A DNA stretch of 64,000 nt. It comes from Wenxinia marina DSM 24838 (lineage in GTDB: Bacteria; Pseudomonadota; Alphaproteobacteria; Rhodobacterales; Rhodobacteraceae). The notes below the pieces were generated by a model. That model had not been told where the DNA came from. It made no database searches and worked only from the letters and a program-made list of their open reading frames with translations. Positions 31,245 through 40,554 of this stretch are shown piece by piece. The first letter of the stretch is position 1. The number at the start of each line of letters is the position of its first letter. Location: contig NZ_KB902276.1 of assembly GCF_000379485.1 (NCBI RefSeq), positions 62,001 through 126,000 on the forward strand, given 5' to 3'. A program made the position numbers and the translations under genes.

Positions 31245-32639
31245 ATGTTTCCCACCTTCGCCAAGGACGGCAGCGATCGCGTCATCCCGCTCTTCGCGGT
31301 CAGCAAGGAGGGGCTGAAGCAACGCCTCGACCAGCTGTCCGGTCCCGCCCGCACCTGGACCGAGGCGAGCGGCTTCGCGGCCGGTCCGGGCGAGTGCCTC
31401 GCGGTGCCCGATCCCGAGGGGCGGGTGGGCCTGGCCCTCGTCGGCCTCGGCGACGCCGCCGGCGCCGCGCGGCACCGGTTCCTGGTGGGGCGCGGCGCCT
31501 CATCCCTGCCGGCGGGGACCTACAAGCTGTCGGGGGGCGGTCTGGGACAGGACCACCTCGCCGAGGCGGCGCTGGGCTGGCTGCTCGAGAGCTACCGATA
31601 CACCCGCTACAAGGCCGGCAAGGCCCCCGGCGCGCGCCTGCTGGCGCCCGAAGGCGTCGATGCCGGCCGGATCGAGGCGATCGCCGCCGGCGAATGCCTG
31701 ACCCGCGACCTCATCAACACGCCCGCCGCCGACATGGGACCCGCGGAGCTGGAGGCGGCGGCGCGGGATCTCGCGAAGGAGATGGGCGCCAAGGTCGAGG
31801 TGATCGCGGGGGACGAGCTGCTGGCGCAGAACTTCCCGATGATCCACGCGGTCGGCCGCGCCGCGACGCCCGCGCGGGCGCCGCGTCTGATCGACCTGCG
31901 CTGGGGCGCCTGGGGCCGCAAGATCACGCTGGTCGGCAAGGGCGTCTGCTTCGACACCGGCGGCCTCGACATCAAGCCCGCCGCGTCTATGGGCCTGATG
32001 AAGAAGGACATGGGCGGCGCCGCGACCGTGCTGGGGCTGGCGCGGATGATCATGACGCTCGGCCTGCCGATGCGCCTGCGGGTGCTGATCCCGGCGGTCG
32101 AGAACGCGATCGCGGGCGAGAGCTTCCGCCCGCAGGACGTGCTGACCAGCCGCAAGGGCCTGACGGTGGAGGTGAACAACACCGATGCCGAGGGGCGGCT
32201 GGTGCTGGCCGACGCGCTGGCGCTGGCGTCCGAGGAGGATCCCGACCTCCTCGTCTCGATGGCGACGCTGACCGGCGCGGCCCGGGTCGCCGTCGGCCCC
32301 GACCTCGCGCCGTTCTTCACCGACGACGAGGCGACGGCGGCGGCCTTGTCTCGCGCCGGGTCGCAGGTCGCGGATCCGGTCTGGCGGATGCCGTTCCACG
32401 CGCCCTACGAGAAGATGATCGAACCGGTCATCGCCGATCTGGACAACGCGCCGTCGGGCGGGATGGCGGGGGCGATCACCGCCGCGCTGTTCCTGCGCCG
32501 CTTCGCCGAGGCACAACGCTACGTGCATTTCGACATCTACGGCTGGGTCCCGGCCGCCGCGCCGGGCCGGCCGAAGGGCGGGGCCGGGCAGGGGGCGCGC
32601 GCCCTTCTCGCCGCGCTGCCCGAGATCGTGAAGCTGTGA
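31245..32639 (+). CDS. Leucyl aminopeptidase family protein (M17)
   Basis: A 464-aa cytosolic metallo-aminopeptidase. The M17 metal and catalytic motifs are complete: LVGKGVCFDTGGLDIKPA, LMKKDMGGAATVLG, VNNTDAEGRLVLAD and SMATLTGAARVAVG. The N-terminal domain (~1-150) is short and divergent, which is typical of the PepB-like group in alphaproteobacteria rather than classical PepA. The ATG at 31245 gives an FPTFAKDG start; upstream is a 143-bp gap with no gene. It overlaps the NlpC/P60 gene by a GTGA, so the pair likely acts together in peptide or muropeptide recycling. Confidence 0.93.
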   Translation: MFPTFAKDGSDRVIPLFAVSKEGLKQRLDQLSGPARTWTEASGFAAGPGECLAVPDPEGRVGLALVGLGDAAGAARHRFLVGRGASSLPAGTYKLSGGGLGQDHLAEAALGWLLESYRYTRYKAGKAPGARLLAPEGVDAGRIEAIAAGECLTRDLINTPAADMGPAELEAAARDLAKEMGAKVEVIAGDELLAQNFPMIHAVGRAATPARAPRLIDLRWGAWGRKITLVGKGVCFDTGGLDIKPAASMGLMKKDMGGAATVLGLARMIMTLGLPMRLRVLIPAVENAIAGESFRPQDVLTSRKGLTVEVNNTDAEGRLVLADALALASEEDPDLLVSMATLTGAARVAVGPDLAPFFTDDEATAAALSRAGSQVADPVWRMPFHAPYEKMIEPVIADLDNAPSGGMAGAITAALFLRRFAEAQRYVHFDIYGWVPAAAPGRPKGGAGQGARALLAALPEIVKL

Positions 32640-33526
32640 GCCGCCCGTCCGAGCGCTATGCCGGCCGTCGCACCGTCGGGGACGACCGCGAGGCCGGGCG
32701 CCTGCTGCAGGCCCGGCGGACGGTCGTCGACCTCCTCGACCGGCCGCGCCACGAGGGCGGCACGCGGCAGCGGCAGATCCTGCTGCACGCCGGTTTCGTG
32801 GTGCTGGAGGAGGTGGAGGGACCGGACTTCGGCACCGGGTCCGAGCGGCGCTGGCTGTTCGGCTACGCCGAGCGGGACGGCTACCTCGGCTGGGCCGCGG
32901 GGAGCGATCTGGCGGAGCCCGCGGACGCGTTCACGCACGTCGTGGCGGCGCCGCGCACCTACCTCTACGGCCGGCCCGAGCTGAAGGCGGGGGACGAGCC
33001 GCTGTATGTCTCGCACGGCACCCGCCTCGCGGCCGGACCGACCTTCGAGGACGGCCGCTGGACCGAAGTGTCCCGGCTCCGCGAGGACGAGCACGAGTGC
33101 AAGACGACCTCGACCTTCTACGTCCCCATAGCGCACCTGCGCCCGCTGGACGCGCCCGAGAGCGACCCGGCCGCGGTGGCAGAGCGGCTGATCGGAACGC
33201 CGTACCTGTGGGGCGGCAATTCCGGCTTCGGCATCGACTGCTCCGGCATGGTGCAGGCGGCGTTGCACGCCTGCGGGATCGACTGCCCCGGCGATTCCGA
33301 CCTGCAGGAGGCGATCGGGCAGGACATCCCGCCGGACGCGCCGCTGCGGCGGGGCGACCTGGTCTTCTGGCGCGGGCACGTGGCGATGATGCGCGACGCG
33401 GAGACGATGGTCCACGCGAACGCGCGCGCGATGGCGGTGTCGGTCGAGGGGTTCGCCGAGGCCTGCGCCCGGATCGAGGCGCAGGGCGACGGCGGCGTGA
33501 CGGCGCGGCGGCGGGTCGCCGGCTGA
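32636..33526 (+). CDS. NlpC/P60 family peptidase with SH3-type domains
   Basis: A 296-aa cell-wall-type cysteine peptidase. Residues ~45-180 resemble bacterial SH3 repeats. Residues ~185-285 are the NlpC/P60 domain with catalytic Cys in GFGIDCSGMVQAAL and His in WRGHVAMMRD; the third polar residue is probably in MVHANARAM. This architecture matches gamma-D-glutamyl-L-diamino acid endopeptidases. No signal peptide is seen, so it may work on imported muropeptides in the cytoplasm with the upstream aminopeptidase. The GTG start at 32636 overlaps the aminopeptidase stop (GTGA). Confidence 0.92.
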   Translation: MSRPSERYAGRRTVGDDREAGRLLQARRTVVDLLDRPRHEGGTRQRQILLHAGFVVLEEVEGPDFGTGSERRWLFGYAERDGYLGWAAGSDLAEPADAFTHVVAAPRTYLYGRPELKAGDEPLYVSHGTRLAAGPTFEDGRWTEVSRLREDEHECKTTSTFYVPIAHLRPLDAPESDPAAVAERLIGTPYLWGGNSGFGIDCSGMVQAALHACGIDCPGDSDLQEAIGQDIPPDAPLRRGDLVFWRGHVAMMRDAETMVHANARAMAVSVEGFAEACARIEAQGDGGVTARRRVAG

Positions 33527-33529
33527 CCG

Positions 33530-33871
33530 TCAGTCCACCGCGCGGATCAGCTTGCGCTCCAGCACGCTGAGGACGCTGGCGAGGTCGTGGCCGCGCTTCA
33601 GCACCTGTCCCTCGGCCCCGAACAGCGCGTACTGCCCCTGCCGCATCCGCAGGGCGGGGCGCTTCTCGATCCGGTAGAGGGGCGTCTCGGCCGTCCGGCG
33701 GAAGACCGAGAAGACCGCTACGTCGCGCAGGCACGATATCCCGTAGTCCCGCCACTCGCCGGCCGCGACCATGCGCCCGTAGAGCGAGAGGATCGGCATC
33801 AGCTCGGTCCGGTGAAAGGCCACCTGTTCGGGATGACGGCCGGGGAACGCGGCGGGCGTGAGCACGGTCAT
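33530..33871 (-). CDS. DUF2794 protein
   Basis: A 113-aa protein of unknown function. The core HPEQVAFHRTELMPILSLYGRMVAAGEWRDYG, AVFSVFRR and the LYRIEKRPALR segment are those of DUF2794, found mainly in alphaproteobacteria. The ATG at 33871 gives the usual MTVLTPAAF start; an in-frame start ten codons upstream is possible. It is convergent with the NlpC/P60 gene (3 bp apart). A 196-bp gap lies upstream before the I78 gene, and no gene was seen in it. Confidence 0.85.
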   Translation of the reverse strand: MTVLTPAAFPGRHPEQVAFHRTELMPILSLYGRMVAAGEWRDYGISCLRDVAVFSVFRRTAETPLYRIEKRPALRMRQGQYALFGAEGQVLKRGHDLASVLSVLERKLIRAVD

Positions 33872-34067
33872 GGGACAAGATTTGCGCGAATTTTCCTGCA
33901 TTTCAAGGCGCCATCAAGTCGCCGCGAAATGGTGCCGGCCCGGCCACGGGATGTCCGAACGCCGGCCGCATTGGCAGGGGATAACGAACTCATCGGCCAG
34001 GCCCCCGGCGGTCCGTGTTTTCAGCCCCCACCCAAGCGGGGCGCCGGGGACCTGGTCCGAAATCCCC

Positions 34068-34370
34068 TCAGCCGCACCTGATCCGCGCGATGCGCTCGGC
34101 GCCGTCGATCTCGAAGTTGATCCGCGCGGGCCGGAAGTCCTCGGTGATCGCGTCGCCCGGACGGATCAGCCGCACGGGGCCGAGGATCAGCACCCGCTCC
34201 AGCGCCGTGACGTCCCGGCCGATCAGCGCGCCACGGCCCGCAGCGCCGCAGGTATCGTCGGCCGCCGCCGGAACGGCGGGTCCGGCCGGGGGCGGGGGCG
34301 CGGCGGTCATCCCCGCGGGGCCGCAGGCGGCGACGAGGCAGAGGAGGGTGAAGGCGGCGGCGCGGGTCAT
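34068..34370 (-). CDS. I78-family peptidase inhibitor lipoprotein, copy 1
   Basis: A 100-aa lipoprotein. The signal sequence ends in a lipobox LVAAC (Cys16). The mature part begins with a proline/alanine linker and then the inhibitor I78 pattern: DTCGAAGRGALIGRD, RLIRPGDAITEDFRPARINFEID and a terminal RIRCG. The two cysteines (in DTCGAA and RIRCG) are conserved in the family and likely form a disulphide. It should be lipid-anchored in the envelope facing the periplasm. A second I78 gene lies just upstream on the same strand. Confidence 0.85.
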   Translation of the reverse strand: MTRAAAFTLLCLVAACGPAGMTAAPPPPAGPAVPAAADDTCGAAGRGALIGRDVTALERVLILGPVRLIRPGDAITEDFRPARINFEIDGAERIARIRCG

Positions 34371-34411
34371 GCCCGCGATACCATCGCCTCCGGGCCGCCG
34401 GCGCAAGTCCC

Positions 34412-34690
34412 TCAGCCGCAGGTGACCCGGTCCACCAGTCCGTCCTGTCCGAGATAGATGTTCAGGCGCGTCGCCACGTATTCCATCGTCACGACGTCGT
34501 CGGGTTCCAGCACGCGGGCGTTCAGGTCGGCGGGCAGGGTGACCGCGGCCAGCGACTGGCCGACGAGCCATTGGTAGCCGCTCGCGCCGCAGGCGTCCGA
34601 CGGCTCGGGCGGCACGTCCTGCGGGGGCGGGGGGACCATCTCGCAGGCGGCGAGAAGGGCGATCAGGGGGAGGGGGGCGAGTCTCATCAT
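34412..34690 (-). CDS. I78-family peptidase inhibitor lipoprotein, copy 2
   Basis: A 92-aa lipoprotein with lipobox LLAAC (Cys16) after MMRLAPLPLIA. It has the I78 pattern SDACGASGYQWLVGQS, ARVLEPDDVVTMEYVATRLNIYLG and a terminal DRVTCG. It is 41 bp from copy 1 and has the same architecture, so it probably arose by tandem duplication followed by strong divergence. The start could be either of two adjacent ATG codons. It is divergent from adhC by about 100 bp. Confidence 0.85.
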   Translation of the reverse strand: MMRLAPLPLIALLAACEMVPPPPQDVPPEPSDACGASGYQWLVGQSLAAVTLPADLNARVLEPDDVVTMEYVATRLNIYLGQDGLVDRVTCG

Positions 34691-34791
34691 GCCGCATCAT
34701 CTGGCGCGGTCCCGGGCGGCGACAAGTGGTTGAAATCCCCCCGCCGATCCGGGACGGTCGGCGGCGACACTGACCCCGAGGAGAACCGCCC

Positions 34792-35903
<1,112 letters not shown>

Positions 35904-35904
<1 letters not shown>

Positions 35905-36797
35905 TGGACGCCGCAGCCCTCCGCGGCGTCGTGCCGTACCTGCCGACGCCGCTCGGTGCGGACGGGAAGGTCGACAGCGCCGCTCTGGCGCGGCTGTGCG
36001 AGCACCTGATCGCATCGGGCGTCCACGGCCTGACGCCCCTCGGCTCCACCGGCGAGTTCGCCTACCTGGACTTCGCCCAGCGCGAGGCGACGGTGCGGGC
36101 GACGGTCGAGGCGGCGGCGGGGCGGGTGCCGGTGATCGCCGGCGTCGCCGCCACAGCGACGGCGGACGCGGTCCGGCAGGCGCGGCGATGGGCGGAGCTC
36201 GGCGCCGACGGCATCCTCGCGATCCTCGAGGCCTACTTCCCGATCCCCGAGGCGGGGGTGGTGGAGTACTTCACCGCCATCGCCGACGCGAGCGACCTGC
36301 CGGTCACGCTCTACACCAATCCCAACTTCCAGCGTTCCGACCTCACCCTCGACGCCATCGACCGGCTGGCGGACCATCCGAACGTACGGTTCCTCAAGGA
36401 CGCCTCGACCAATACCGGGCGGTTGCTGTCGGTGCTGCAGCGCTCCGGCGACCGGATCGGCGTCTTCGCCGCGTCGTCCCACATCACGACCGCCGTCATG
36501 CTGATCGGCGGCCGCGGCTGGCTGGCCGGGCCGTCCTGCCTGGTGCCGGAGCAGTCGGTCCGGCTGTACGAGCTGTGCCGCGCGGGGGAGTGGGAGGCCG
36601 CGATGGTCCTGCAGCGCGACCTCTGGGCGGTGAACCAGGTGTTCGCCCGCTACAACCTCGCCGCGGCGGTCAAGGCCGGGCTGCGCCTGCAGGAGTTCGA
36701 CATGGGCGATCCGGTGCCGCCGCAAAGGCCGCTGGCGGCGGAGGCGGTGGCCGACATCCGCGCCGCGCTGGAACGGGCGGGGGCGTTGCCGGCCTGA
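35904..36797 (+). CDS. DapA-family (dihydrodipicolinate synthase/NAL) aldolase
   Basis: A 297-aa Schiff-base aldolase of the DapA superfamily. The start [10 protein letters not shown], the [14 protein letters not shown] loop, [10 protein letters not shown] and the lysine in [10 protein letters not shown] (the expected Schiff-base residue) support this. True DapA normally has TTGE in the first loop and YNVP in the second, and both are altered here. A sugar-acid or other keto-acid aldolase/dehydratase is therefore more likely than lysine synthesis. It is translationally linked to adhC (TGATG), but the functional reason is unclear. Confidence 0.85.
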
Positions 36798-36838
36798 GTC
36801 CGCTTTCCATCCGCCCCGCGCAGGCATAAGAGGCGCCC

Positions 36839-37555
36839 ATGGCAGACAGACCCCTCCTCGCCGTCCTGATCGACGCCGACAACACCTCTCCCAAGCACGC
36901 CCACGCGATCTTCGACGAGATCGCCAGCTTCGGCGAGGCGTCCGTGCGGCGCTGCTACGGCGACTTCTCCAGCCAGCAGATGGCGGGCTGGAACCGCGTC
37001 CAGGCCGAGCACGGACTCGTTCCGCTGCACTCGCCCGCGAACACGGTCGGCAAGAACTCGTCCGACATCTCCCTCGTCATCGACGCGATGGATCTGATGC
37101 ATACCGGGCGCTTCACCGGGTTCGTGCTGGTCTCGTCCGACAGCGATTTCACCCGCCTGGCGAGCCGTATCCGCGAGCAGGGGCTGGACGTCTACGGCAT
37201 CGGCCAGAAGAAGACGCCGGACGCCTTCAGGAAGGCCTGCAAAAGGTTCATCTTCCTCGAGAATCTCGGCGCCCAGCCGGAGCCGAAGGAGGCGGGCGAA
37301 CGCCCCGCCGTCAAGGCCGACGCCCCGCCGCTGACCGAGGCGCGGGACCTGATCCTGCGGGCGATGGACGGGATCGAGCAGGACGACGAGTGGTTCACGC
37401 TCGGCGCGCTCGGCCAGTACATGGCCACGGCCAATCCCGACTTCGACACCCGCACTTACGGCCGCAAGAAGCTGTCGGACCTGGTCGCGGATCTCAAGAT
37501 CTTCGAGACGCGGCGGGGGCCGGGGAACCAGTTGCTGGTGCGGCGGATCGACTGA
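36839..37555 (+). CDS. NYN-domain RNase-like protein with OST-HTH/LOTUS tail
   Basis: A 238-aa protein. Residues ~5-145 are a PIN-like NYN domain with the acidic set LIDADNTS, the KNSSDISLVIDAMDLM helix and VLVSSDSDFTRLASRI, typical of a metal-dependent RNase. Residues ~165-235 form a winged OST-HTH/LOTUS domain (WFTLGALGQYMATANPDFDTRTYGRKKLSDLV), which binds RNA or guides partners. Proteins of this type are sometimes called LabA-like or Maelstrom-type NYN. AGAGG lies six bases before the ATG. It is convergent with the TetR gene (3 bp apart). Confidence 0.9.
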   Translation: MADRPLLAVLIDADNTSPKHAHAIFDEIASFGEASVRRCYGDFSSQQMAGWNRVQAEHGLVPLHSPANTVGKNSSDISLVIDAMDLMHTGRFTGFVLVSSDSDFTRLASRIREQGLDVYGIGQKKTPDAFRKACKRFIFLENLGAQPEPKEAGERPAVKADAPPLTEARDLILRAMDGIEQDDEWFTLGALGQYMATANPDFDTRTYGRKKLSDLVADLKIFETRRGPGNQLLVRRID

Positions 37556-37558
37556 CGC

Positions 37559-38179
37559 TCAGGCGCCGTAGCGGGCGAGGAAGGTCTCGACCGCGCCGTC
37601 GATCACGCGCGCCTTCTGCGCCGGCGAGAAGTCGCGCTGCAGGTTGAAGACCAGCTTCACGAAGATGTCCGCCTTGCACAGTTCGTGGAACTGGTCTGCG
37701 GCGAGGTCGAAATCGTCGATCCTCAGCTCGCCCCGGCCGGCGGCCTCGCGGAAATAATCGACCAGCAGCCGTCGCACGCGGGCCGGGCCCGTCTCGTAGA
37801 ACGCACGCCCCAACGACGGGAAGCGCTCGCTCTCGGCGACGCACATGCGGAAGATGCGCTGCCCGAACTGGGAAGTGAGGAAGGCGATGACGCGGGTCGC
37901 GATGTCGGTCAGGACGTCACGCACCGGCCGCGCCCGGTCGATCTCGGCCAGCGCGACCTCGGTCTGGCGCTGGCACTCGGCCTGCGCGACTTCGGAGAAC
38001 AGGAGCCGCTTGTCGGGGAAGTAGCTGTAGAGCGTGGCCTTAGAGACATTCGCGGCGCGGGCGATGTCGTCGACGCTGGCGCCCTCGAACCCGTCCGACA
38101 GGAAGACTTCCCGCGCGCCGGCGAGCACCTGGTCGAACTTGCGGCCTCGTCTGACCTCTCCCGACGATCCGTCCGGCAC
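37559..38179 (-). CDS. TetR-family transcriptional regulator
   Basis: A 206-aa regulator. Residues ~12-58 are the TetR helix-turn-helix (FDQVLAGAREVFLSDGFEGASVDDIA, VSKATLYSYFPDKRLLF), followed by a C-terminal domain of the TetR_C type (residues ~75-205). The GTG at 38179 is used because GGGAGGTG stands just upstream; the frame runs further 5' but only through intergenic sequence. No divergent transporter or enzyme operon starts right next to it, so its target is unknown. The nearest plus-strand gene is mbfA, 338 bp away. Confidence 0.88.
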   Translation of the reverse strand: MPDGSSGEVRRGRKFDQVLAGAREVFLSDGFEGASVDDIARAANVSKATLYSYFPDKRLLFSEVAQAECQRQTEVALAEIDRARPVRDVLTDIATRVIAFLTSQFGQRIFRMCVAESERFPSLGRAFYETGPARVRRLLVDYFREAAGRGELRIDDFDLAADQFHELCKADIFVKLVFNLQRDFSPAQKARVIDGAVETFLARYGA

Positions 38180-38280
38180 CCGAACACCTCCCACGCTCCT
38201 GACCGCAAACGGTAGACCGCCGGGCGATGCAGCGGCAAGACATGGATAATTTTGAAGAAAACGATGCCTCGGAAAAGGTT

Positions 38281-38314
38281 GGAGCCGTGACGGGGGAACG
38301 ACCGTCACGGCTCC
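38281..38314. repeat. Strong hairpin in the tetR-mbfA gap
   Basis: Perfect 13-bp arms GGAGCCGTGACGG (38281-38293) and CCGTCACGGCTCC (38302-38314) enclose an 8-base loop. There is no U-tract on either strand. It lies in the 338-bp gene-free stretch 38180-38517, about 100 bp upstream of the tetR start. It could be an operator dyad, an RNA hairpin or a transcription boundary. The remainder of that stretch holds the box before mbfA and nothing else recognised. Confidence 0.8.
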
Positions 38315-38487
38315 TTGGACTGGTCCGGGTCCCTGGGGTTGGGGAGGGACAGGACACGGACCGCACAACACGGGAACAACTGCGTGCATGGTCGTAACTC
38401 GTGCGGCGACGTCGGGTTCCGGCCGGCGCCGAAATTTTTTGAATCCCGCCCGAGGCGGCGGCTTGCGGCGGCGCGAGGCTCGGATAG

Positions 38488-38504
38488 CTTAGAACCATTC
38501 CAGA
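38488..38504 (+). promoter_or_regulatory. Candidate Irr box (iron control element) before mbfA
   Basis: The sequence CTTAGAACCATTCCAGA matches the ICE consensus TTTAGAA-N3-TTCTAAA at 11 of 14 fixed positions and sits 13 bp before the mbfA start codon. In other alphaproteobacteria mbfA is repressed by Irr through such a site under low iron. The match is directly visible; the regulator gene is not in this window. Confidence 0.6.
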
Positions 38505-38517
38505 AAAGAGCCTGCAG

Positions 38518-39495
38518 ATGATCCCCGCCTTCACCAGCCGCCGCCGCTTCAAGGACCTGTCCGAGCGCGAGATTCTCGCGCTGGCCATCTCGTCCGAAGA
38601 GGACGACGCCCGGATCTATCGCAGCTACGCCGACATGCTGCGGACCCGGTTCCCGGCCTCGGCGTCGGTGTTCGAGGGGATGGCGACGGAAGAGGACGGC
38701 CACCGCCGCCGTCTCATCGACGAGTTCGGCCGCCGCTTCGGCGACACGATCCCGCTGATCCGGCGCGAGCACGTCTCGGGCTACTACGCCCGCCGCCCGA
38801 TCTGGCTGGTTGAGAACCTCGGGATCGAGACGATCCGCGGCGAGGCGACCCGGATGGAGCGGGACGCCCACCGCTTCTACCTCGCCGCCGCCGCCAGGAC
38901 GCAGGACGCCGGCACCCGCAGGCTGCTGGGCGACCTCGCCGCGGCCGAGGCGGGGCACGAGCGGGCGGCGGGCGACCTGGAGGCGACGCATCTGGGTGAG
39001 GATGCCCGGACGGCCGAGGCGGACGCGGATCATCGTCAGTTCGTGCTGACCTGGGTCCAGCCGGGGCTGGCGGGGCTGATGGACGGCTCGGTCTCGACGC
39101 TGGCGCCGATCTTCGCCACCGCCTTCGCGACGCAGGACACCTGGACGACCTTCCTGGTCGGCCTCGCCGCCAGCATCGGCGCCGGAATCTCGATGGGCTT
39201 CACCGAGGCGGCGTCGGACGACGGCCAGATCTCGGGCCGGGGCTCGCCCTGGAAGCGGGGCGTGGCGTCGGGCGTGATGACCACGGTTGGCGGGCTGGGG
39301 CACGCGCTGCCGTACCTGATCCCGCATTTCTGGACGGCGACGGTGACGGCGATGGTCGTCGTGTTCGTGGAGCTGTGGGCGATTGCGTGGATACAGAACC
39401 GCTACATGGACACGCCCTTCCTTCGCGCGACGTTCCAGGTGGTGCTGGGCGGGGCGCTCGTCTTCGCCGCGGGGGCGCTGATCGGGTCGGGGTAG
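38518..39495 (+). CDS. mbfA: Membrane-bound ferritin-like iron exporter MbfA
   Basis: A 325-aa two-domain protein. Residues ~12-165 are a ferritin-like four-helix domain with di-iron ligands (SSEEDDARIYRSYA, EGMATEEDGHRRRL, ERDAHRFY, AAEAGHERAAG). Residues ~185-325 are a VIT1/CCC1-type membrane domain with about five helices (QPGLAGLMDGSVSTLAPIFA opens it). MbfA exports iron and protects against iron and peroxide stress. Length, domain order and the Irr-type box in front agree with the family. Confidence 0.94.
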   Translation: MIPAFTSRRRFKDLSEREILALAISSEEDDARIYRSYADMLRTRFPASASVFEGMATEEDGHRRRLIDEFGRRFGDTIPLIRREHVSGYYARRPIWLVENLGIETIRGEATRMERDAHRFYLAAAARTQDAGTRRLLGDLAAAEAGHERAAGDLEATHLGEDARTAEADADHRQFVLTWVQPGLAGLMDGSVSTLAPIFATAFATQDTWTTFLVGLAASIGAGISMGFTEAASDDGQISGRGSPWKRGVASGVMTTVGGLGHALPYLIPHFWTATVTAMVVVFVELWAIAWIQNRYMDTPFLRATFQVVLGGALVFAAGALIGSG

Positions 39496-39520
39496 GGCGG
39501 CGGGCAGGGTGACGCCGGGG

Positions 39521-39582
39521 CGGTGGGTTTCACCCACCCTGCACGGCGCCGCCGTTCGCTGTAGGGTGGGTGAAACCCACCG
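39521..39582. repeat. REP-like inverted pair after mbfA
   Basis: CGGTGGGTTTCACCCACCCT (39521-39540) and its exact inverse AGGGTGGGTGAAACCCACCG (39563-39582) face each other across 22 bp. Each arm is itself partly palindromic (GTGGGTTTCACCCAC). This looks like a paired REP/BIME-type element between mbfA and the nitroreductase gene. The second arm comes within 18 bp of the nitroreductase start codon. Confidence 0.9.
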
Positions 39583-39599
39583 TGCCGACGAGGTTCCGC

Positions 39600-40292
39600 A
39601 TGTACCGAAAGGGCGAGGTCGCCTACCGTCCCCTCCCGCTCCCCGACCGGGTGCAGATGCCGCCGCAGGAGTCGCTCGCCGCGGCCGAGCGCTTCCGTGA
39701 CTACATGCGCAAGCGCCATTCGGTCCGGCACTATGCCGCCGATCCCGTGCCCGAGGCGGTCATCCGCACCTGCATCGCCGCGGCCGGCACTGCGCCCTCG
39801 GGCGCGAACCACCAGCCCTGGCACTTCGCCGCCATCGCGGACGGGGCGATGAAGGCCCGCATCCGCGAGGCGGCGGAGGAGGAGGAGAGAGCGTTCTACT
39901 CGGGCGGCGCCGGCGACGAATGGCTCGCCGCGCTGGAGCCGATCGGCACCGGCGTGGCCAAGCCGCACCTGACCGACGCGCCCTGGCTCATCGTCGTCTT
40001 CGCCCAGCGCTGGGGCGAGACCGAGGACGGCACGCGCTACAAGAACTACTACGTCCCCGAGAGCGTCGGCATCGCGACCGGCCTGCTGATCGCCGCGATC
40101 CACCATGCCGGGCTGGTGTGCCTCGAGCACACGCCGAATCCGATGAAGTTCCTTCCCGCCATGTGCGGCCGCCCGGCGAGCGAGAAGGCGGTGATGATCC
40201 TGCCGGTAGGGTATCCCGCGGCGGACGCCACGGTGCCGGAGGTGGCCAAGCGGAAGAAGCCGCTGGAGGAGATCATGACGGTGTTCGGGTAG
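39600..40292 (+). CDS. Nitroreductase family protein
   Basis: A 230-aa FMN-dependent oxidoreductase. Residues RKRHSVRHYAADPVPEAVIRTCIAAAGTAPSG bind the FMN phosphate; PWLIVVFAQ and the GIATGLLIAAIHHAGL helix follow, and VGYPAADATVP closes the FMN site. The ATG at 39600 is preferred since the extended frame starting at 39570 lies inside the inverted repeat arm. Substrate is not evident; family members reduce nitroaromatics, quinones or unusual iodo- and halo-compounds. The GTRYKNYYVPESVG segment is like that of the iodotyrosine dehalogenase-type branch. Confidence 0.9.
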   Translation: MYRKGEVAYRPLPLPDRVQMPPQESLAAAERFRDYMRKRHSVRHYAADPVPEAVIRTCIAAAGTAPSGANHQPWHFAAIADGAMKARIREAAEEEERAFYSGGAGDEWLAALEPIGTGVAKPHLTDAPWLIVVFAQRWGETEDGTRYKNYYVPESVGIATGLLIAAIHHAGLVCLEHTPNPMKFLPAMCGRPASEKAVMILPVGYPAADATVPEVAKRKKPLEEIMTVFG

Positions 40293-40347
40293 GGCCTCCC
40301 GAGGGGAGCAAGGTTTCCGCCGCGATGTCGCGCCCCGTCGCGCGAGG

Positions 40348-40366
40348 TCCCGGGTCAGGCCCGGGA
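40348..40366. repeat. CCCGGG-type palindrome
   Basis: TCCCGGGTCAGGCCCGGGA is a close copy of the palindromes near 20984, 25832, 26045 and 47997. A second GC palindrome, GCCCCGGCCCTGCGCCGGGGC, follows around 40411-40431. Both are in the 262-bp gap before the AEC transporter gene. Confidence 0.75.
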
Positions 40367-40554
40367 CGTGCAGGCGGGGGAGAACCGCGGCCCGCCCCAC
40401 TGTAGACCCGCCCCGGCCCTGCGCCGGGGCCCCGCTCGTCCGAGCGCACCCGCCCCCGTCGCGGGCCGGGGGCTCCGCTCGCCTGAGGCGCTCCCGCCGC
40501 AGCCGCGCCCCCACCCGCTTGCCTTCCCCCGCCCGGATGCTAAGCCCCGGAGCG

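Noticed and set aside
33901-34067. A tRNA-like stretch between DUF2794 and the I78 gene
   Set aside because: Short stems can be drawn, but there is no TTC-loop consensus and no cloverleaf with an anticodon arm.
38375-38400. EcfG-like GGAAC...CGTA before mbfA
   Set aside because: The spacer is only 15 bases and the -10 is CGTA, not CGTT. It does not meet the consensus.
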